Program-made: the position numbers and the translations under genes
In this document: positions 45,051-48,176 of the stretch, in pieces
Numbering within the stretch: position 1 is the first letter of the stretch
Layout of the letters: the number at the start of each line of letters is the position of its first letter
The notes under the pieces: model-generated
The model's input: only the letters and a program-made list of their open reading frames with translations
What the model was told of the DNA's origin: nothing
The model's database searches: none
Origin: Streptomyces sp. CBMA123
GTDB taxonomy: Bacteria; Actinomycetota; Actinomycetes; Streptomycetales; Streptomycetaceae
Direction of reading: 5' to 3'
Length of the DNA stretch: 48,176 nt
Assembly: GCF_014596465.1 (NCBI RefSeq)
Contig: NZ_MECK01000368.1
Location: forward strand, 1-48,176

Positions 45051-46007
45051 TCAGGCCCGTTCGCGCAGGGTGTCGCCGGGCGAGCGGTGGTAGGCCTCGC
45101 GGTAGAGGCCGGCGAAGTGCCCCTGGTGGGCGAAGCCCCAGCGCATCGCAATCCCGGCCACCGTGGCGCCGCCCGGATCGGCGGCCAGCAGCTCCCGGTG
45201 CGCGGCGTCCAGCCGTACCCGGCGCAGATAGCCGAGCGGCGTGGTGTCCAGGTGCCGGCGGAAGGCGTACTGCAGTGCCCTCGGGGTGACGAAGGCGGCC
45301 GCGGCGATGTCCGCGAGCGAGACGTCGCGCTCCGCGTTCGCCTCGATGTGGGCGATCGCCCGGCGCAGGGTGTCCGGGGTGGCGTCCGTCCGGTCGGCGG
45401 GCACCGGCTCGGTGCGGCCGGTGTGGGGCAGGGCCGCCAGGGTCGCGGCCGCCAGGTGCTGGGCCGCGGAGGCGATCAGCAGCTCGCTGGCGCAGGCCGC
45501 CGGATTGCCCACCACGTGGTCGCGGACGTAGGCGACCGCGGCGCCGAGCTGCCGGTTCGCCGCCTCGTCGACGGCCCCCAGCCCGGTCAGCCGCACCGGG
45601 CCGCGCCCGTCCGCACCGGTCGGCGCGACGGCCTCCAGCAGACTGCTGTCGAACATCGCGATGGTGTAGCGGGCCGAACGGACCTCGCCCTGGTAGGGGG
45701 CGTCCGGCGGGGCGATCAGGAAGGTCTCGCCCGGGCCGAACACCGTCTCCTCGCCGTCTCCGGTCCGGTCGGCGAGCGTCCCGGCGTGCACGCTGATCAG
45801 GCACACCCGGCCGAGGCTGTCGGCGGTGTAGGACATGTCGTAGCCGAAGGACAGCCGGTCCACGCTGAGCGGGCCGACCGCCCGGCGGCTGATGCTCGCC
45901 CGGGCGTCCGCCACCGACTTGCCGATCCGCATCGGCGTGTAGGCGGTGGACAGGAACTCCTCCGTGGCCTCCAGGCTCGCGCTGTCGAACGACAACGACT
46001 CGACCAT
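45051..46007 (-). CDS. AraC-family transcriptional regulator
   Basis: A 318-residue regulator. The C-terminal ~100 residues hold a double helix-turn-helix: SLADIAAAAFVTPRALQYAF and VAGIAMRWGFAHQGHFAGLY, the AraC/XylS signature. The N-terminal half resembles the ligand or dimer part of AraC-binding-domain-like proteins (GPGETFLIAPPDAPYQG). It is convergent with the PKS operon and divergent from the 46245 gene, with a 237-bp spacer. It may control either neighbour; no operator is recognisable. ATG at 46007 is the start that gives a normal family length. Confidence 0.9.
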   Translation of the reverse strand: MVESLSFDSASLEATEEFLSTAYTPMRIGKSVADARASISRRAVGPLSVDRLSFGYDMSYTADSLGRVCLISVHAGTLADRTGDGEETVFGPGETFLIAPPDAPYQGEVRSARYTIAMFDSSLLEAVAPTGADGRGPVRLTGLGAVDEAANRQLGAAVAYVRDHVVGNPAACASELLIASAAQHLAAATLAALPHTGRTEPVPADRTDATPDTLRRAIAHIEANAERDVSLADIAAAAFVTPRALQYAFRRHLDTTPLGYLRRVRLDAAHRELLAADPGGATVAGIAMRWGFAHQGHFAGLYREAYHRSPGDTLRERA

Positions 46008-46244
46008 CCTCACCACCCGTCCGTCCGCGCGGCAGCCCTGGCCCGCGCACCTGGTCCAGACGCTACGCGCCCGTCGGCGGCACGCAAAGCCGGGCCCTCG
46101 CCCGCCCGCCCGCAGCCGTTTCGTTCCGGCAGCCGTCCGGGGCCGGCGCTTCGCTCCCGCAGCTGTGGGCGGGCCCCGCGGTGCACCACGGTGGGATCGG
46201 TGCCCTGCCCCTGGGCGCCGTCCACCCACCGGGAAAGGACCACC

Positions 46245-46940
46245 ATGACCGTGCGCAGGGCTCCGCAGTCCCGCCGCCCGCAGTCCGGTACCGACATGTC
46301 CGCGCAGGTCACCGAGCTCGCCGCGGAGGCTGAACGCCAGTTCCGGGACGGGCTCCTGGAGTTCGCCGCGCAGGACGCGGTCCTCGCCCGGACGACCGCC
46401 GAGGGCCTCGCCCAGGCGGTGGGCACCGCCGCCGAGCAGGAGCGGCTGGCGGTCATCGACCGGCTGGAGCACCTCCGTGAGGCGCTCGCGGTGCTGGCCA
46501 TCGGCATCGCCCGCACCCACGGGCAGCTGGCCTGGTTCCTCGCCCGGGCCAGCACCGTGCTGACGCCCGTGCTGCGCTGGCGGTCGCTGCCCGCCGACCG
46601 GCGGCAGTCCTTCGGCACCGTCGTACCGGACGCCGATGAACTCGGCGACGCCGAGGGCGCCGTACGCCGGCTCTGCTCGGCGCTCACCCGGATCGGCACG
46701 GCCGGCGTCGGCCCGCAGCCGGGGCCGGAGACCAGCCCGGACAGCCGGGCCGCGGGCGGACCGGCCCCCGACGGGCCCGCCCGGACGGCCTGGCCCCGGA
46801 CGCCGTCGCCTGATCCGGTCCGCGGGCGCCGCGCCCTCGGGGCGTCCGGTCCGGCTGATTCGGAACCGGGCTGGCGGGCACCCGCCGAACCGTCCGACCA
46901 TCGCCGCCTCGGAAGGGAAGCACACCATGACCACGCGTGA
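46245..46940 (+). CDS. Hypothetical protein, helical N-terminus and disordered tail
   Basis: A 231-residue protein I do not recognise. Residues ~20-100 are predicted helical by eye, rich in Ala, Leu and Glu (VTELAAEAERQFRDGLLEF; AVIDRLEHLREALAVLAIGI). After ~150 it is Pro/Gly/Ala/Arg-rich and probably disordered. GAAAGGA precedes the ATG at 46245. The last 14 bases overlap the start of the next gene in another frame, suggesting coupled translation. The C-terminal tail could be over-called. Confidence 0.6.
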   Translation: MTVRRAPQSRRPQSGTDMSAQVTELAAEAERQFRDGLLEFAAQDAVLARTTAEGLAQAVGTAAEQERLAVIDRLEHLREALAVLAIGIARTHGQLAWFLARASTVLTPVLRWRSLPADRRQSFGTVVPDADELGDAEGAVRRLCSALTRIGTAGVGPQPGPETSPDSRAAGGPAPDGPARTAWPRTPSPDPVRGRRALGASGPADSEPGWRAPAEPSDHRRLGREAHHDHA

Positions 46941-47178
46941 CGACAACGGGACCCAGCCGGACGAGCCGGCCCGGGAGCGGTCCGCCGAGGAGCGTTCGAT
47001 CACCTCGCCCACCCCGGCCGACGTCCGGGAGAAGGCGGAGGGGCCGGTCGGGGACCGGGAGCGGTCCGCCGAGGAGCGCTCGATCACCGCCCCCACCCCG
47101 GCCGACGTCCGGCGCAAGGCCGCAACGCACGACGAGGACGACCCGGAGCCGCCCGCGGCCGACGCCGTGGCGCCCTGA
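46927..47178 (+). CDS. Small acidic protein with duplicated SAEERSIT repeat
   Basis: An 83-residue hydrophilic protein. The segment RERSAEERSITSPTPADV recurs about 26 residues later as RERSAEERSITAPTPADV, with one residue changed. The rest is rich in Asp, Glu, Pro and Ala, suggesting an intrinsically disordered protein. I do not recognise a family. It overlaps the preceding gene by 14 bases, has GGAAGG before the ATG, and is followed by a hairpin terminator. Confidence 0.75.
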   Translation: MTTRDDNGTQPDEPARERSAEERSITSPTPADVREKAEGPVGDRERSAEERSITAPTPADVRRKAATHDEDDPEPPAADAVAP

Positions 47179-47198
47179 CGACGCCCCGCCCCCGCCCC

Positions 47199-47231
47199 GC
47201 ACCCGTCCGGCACCCGCCGCCGGACGGGTGC
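47199..47231 (+). terminator. Hairpin terminator
   Basis: A 12-bp perfect stem (47199-47210 with 47220-47231) around a 9-base loop lies 20 bp after the stop of the small repeat protein. Confidence 0.82.
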
Positions 47232-47406
47232 CGGGCCTGCGCGGAACCCGCGGGGACGGCGTGCGGAACCGGCGGGATCCGGTGTGTTTCCGTGGCACGC
47301 CGGAGCGGTGGATCGGCCCGGAAGGGGTAGCCGAGCGCTGCCGCCGTCGGCGTTCGGCGCCGCGGCGGGCCCCCGGAGCCCCGTCCACCGAATGGAGATC
47401 CACCGC

Positions 47407-47811
47407 ATGACCGTCGCCACCTGCCGGCTCACCTCCGTCACCCTGCCCGAAGGCCCGTTCCCGCACGTGTCGGTCGAGGCCGAGCTGCGTTTCGACGCCT
47501 CGCTCCCGTACGCGGTGTGCCTGGCCTTCCCCCCGGTCGACGACGGAGGCGAGGAGCTCCGGTGGTTCTTCGCGCGCGAGCTGCTGAACGAGGGCCGGCA
47601 CGCCCCGGCCGGGTACGGGGACGTGACCGTCGCCCCCGGGCCGCGCGGGCAGGTCCTGGTGACCCTGCGCAGCCGCGAGGGGCGGGCGCTGATCAGCGTC
47701 CCGGCGGAAGCGGTGACCGCCTTCCTCGTCGACTCCTTCGCCCTGGTGCCGGCCGGCCGCGAGCCGGAACACCTGGACGTCGACGCCGCCCTCGCCCGGC
47801 TGCTGCCCTGA
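47407..47811 (+). CDS. SsgA-like sporulation/cell-division protein
   Basis: A 134-residue SsgA-like protein (SALP). Family hallmarks are the early beta-rich VEAELRFDASLPYAVCLAF, the WFFARELLNEGRHAPAGYGDV segment and the C-terminal AVTAFLVDSFALVP. SALPs are specific to sporulating actinobacteria and take part in septum placement or spore maturation. The gene is preceded by a GGGTAG element and stands alone. It is probably chromosomal background rather than part of a metabolite cluster. Confidence 0.88.
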   Translation: MTVATCRLTSVTLPEGPFPHVSVEAELRFDASLPYAVCLAFPPVDDGGEELRWFFARELLNEGRHAPAGYGDVTVAPGPRGQVLVTLRSREGRALISVPAEAVTAFLVDSFALVPAGREPEHLDVDAALARLLP

Positions 47812-47845
47812 CGGGCCGGCCCGTCCACCGCCGCGCGACGGCCGT

Positions 47846-47870
47846 GCATGGGCCGGACCGGGCGGGGTAG
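47846..47870 (+). promoter_or_regulatory. Candidate stress-sigma-type promoter
   Basis: GCAT at 47846-47849, a 15-bp spacer and GGGTAG at 47865-47870 resemble the SigB-type pattern GNNT-N14-16-GGGTAY, differing in the last base. It lies 112 bp upstream of the DUF6479-like gene. A second GGGTAG is at 47325-47330 before the SsgA-like gene, with a poorer upstream half. Confidence 0.35.
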
Positions 47871-47981
47871 CCGGAACGCACGGCGGTCCCGGCCCGGCGC
47901 CCTTCCTCCCCGCGGGGCCGGGCCGCCGCCACGGCCCTCCGGCCCCCGACCCCATGGCAACCGAACGGAACGGAGCCGACC

Positions 47982-48176
47982 ATGACCACGCAACCGCTCT
48001 CGGCCGCGCTCGCCGTCAGCCCCTCGCTGCCGGCCGTCCTGCTGCCCGCCCTGGTCGTCGCCGCGCTGCTCATCGGCGCCTTCGCCTGGGGCAGCCACCG
48101 CCTGTCCCGGCGCCGGCCGCCCCGGGCCGAGCGGGGCGCCGCCGCCGGGCGCGCGGACTCCTGGCGCACGCCCGAC
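47982..48176 (+). CDS. DUF6479-like small membrane protein, 5' partial
   Basis: Sixty-five residues are visible before the right edge. A transmembrane segment (~residues 18-38, PAVLLPALVVAALLIGAFAW) is followed by an Arg/Pro-rich cytoplasmic stretch (GSHRLSRRRPPRAER). This layout matches the streptomycete DUF6479 proteins, of unknown function. The ATG at 47982 is preceded by GGAG. The stop codon is outside the window. Confidence 0.7.
   Translation, partial: MTTQPLSAALAVSPSLPAVLLPALVVAALLIGAFAWGSHRLSRRRPPRAERGAAAGRADSWRTPD

Overview
The window is about 48 kb of very GC-rich actinomycete DNA. The strong G/C third-position bias, frequent GTG starts, an SsgA-like sporulation protein and a DUF6479-type membrane protein at the right edge point to Streptomyces or a close relative such as Kitasatospora. 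It reads as two specialised-metabolite loci side by side, with a peptide-type importer between them and ordinary chromosomal genes at the far right.

Left half (1 to about 23.2 kb): a hydrazine-dependent C-nucleoside locus. A minus-strand run encodes an ATP-grasp ligase, a saccharopine-dehydrogenase-like enzyme, an L-lysine N6-monooxygenase and a cupin/methionyl-tRNA-synthetase-like fusion that is cut by the window start. The last two are the known N-N bond-forming pair of the s56-p1, triacsin and pyrazomycin (pyrazofurin) pathways. A second minus-strand run (16.1 to 8.8 kb) encodes a beta-RFAP-synthase-like (ForT-type) C-glycoside synthase, a PurB-like lyase, a KstD-like flavoprotein, a D-amino-acid-oxidase-like flavoprotein, an enamidase-like amidohydrolase and a NUDIX hydrolase. 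A divergent plus-strand run (16.5 to 23.2 kb) encodes a Rieske oxygenase, an FMN reductase, a PurC-like (SAICAR synthase) enzyme, a GlcD/GlcF-type FAD/Fe-S oxidase and a PfkB kinase. N-hydroxylysine plus an amino acid would give a hydrazino acid; flavoprotein, Rieske and amidohydrolase steps would build the heteroaromatic ring; the ForT-like enzyme would attach ribose 5-phosphate from PRPP; and the PurC/PurB pair would turn a carboxylate into a carboxamide. A pyrazofurin-like pyrazole C-nucleoside is the best guess. No PLP aminotransferase or PurH is visible, which argues against formycin, although the locus continues to the left of the window.

Middle (23.2 to 32.3 kb): a possibly leaderless 30-residue leader-peptide ORF precedes a four-gene Opp/Dpp-type ABC importer with a fused double ATPase. 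It is followed by a convergent acyl-CoA dehydrogenase and a DHA2-type MFS exporter.

Right half (33.2 to 44.9 kb): an unusual PKS-NRPS operon with the order ACP-KS-AT-AT-ACP-C, then A-PCP, then a free-standing KS that has lost its AT and carries His-to-Asn in the HGTGT motif, then a cytochrome P450, then a small formyltransferase with Gly for the usual triad Asn. No reductive domain and no thioesterase are present. I do not recognise the product.

The far right holds a divergent AraC-family regulator, two overlapping small hypothetical genes (one with an internal 18-residue repeat), the SsgA-like gene and the start of a small membrane protein. Intergenic spaces of the nucleoside half carry several short tandem-repeat arrays (periods of 17, 10, 17 and 8 bp) that I did not find in the PKS half.
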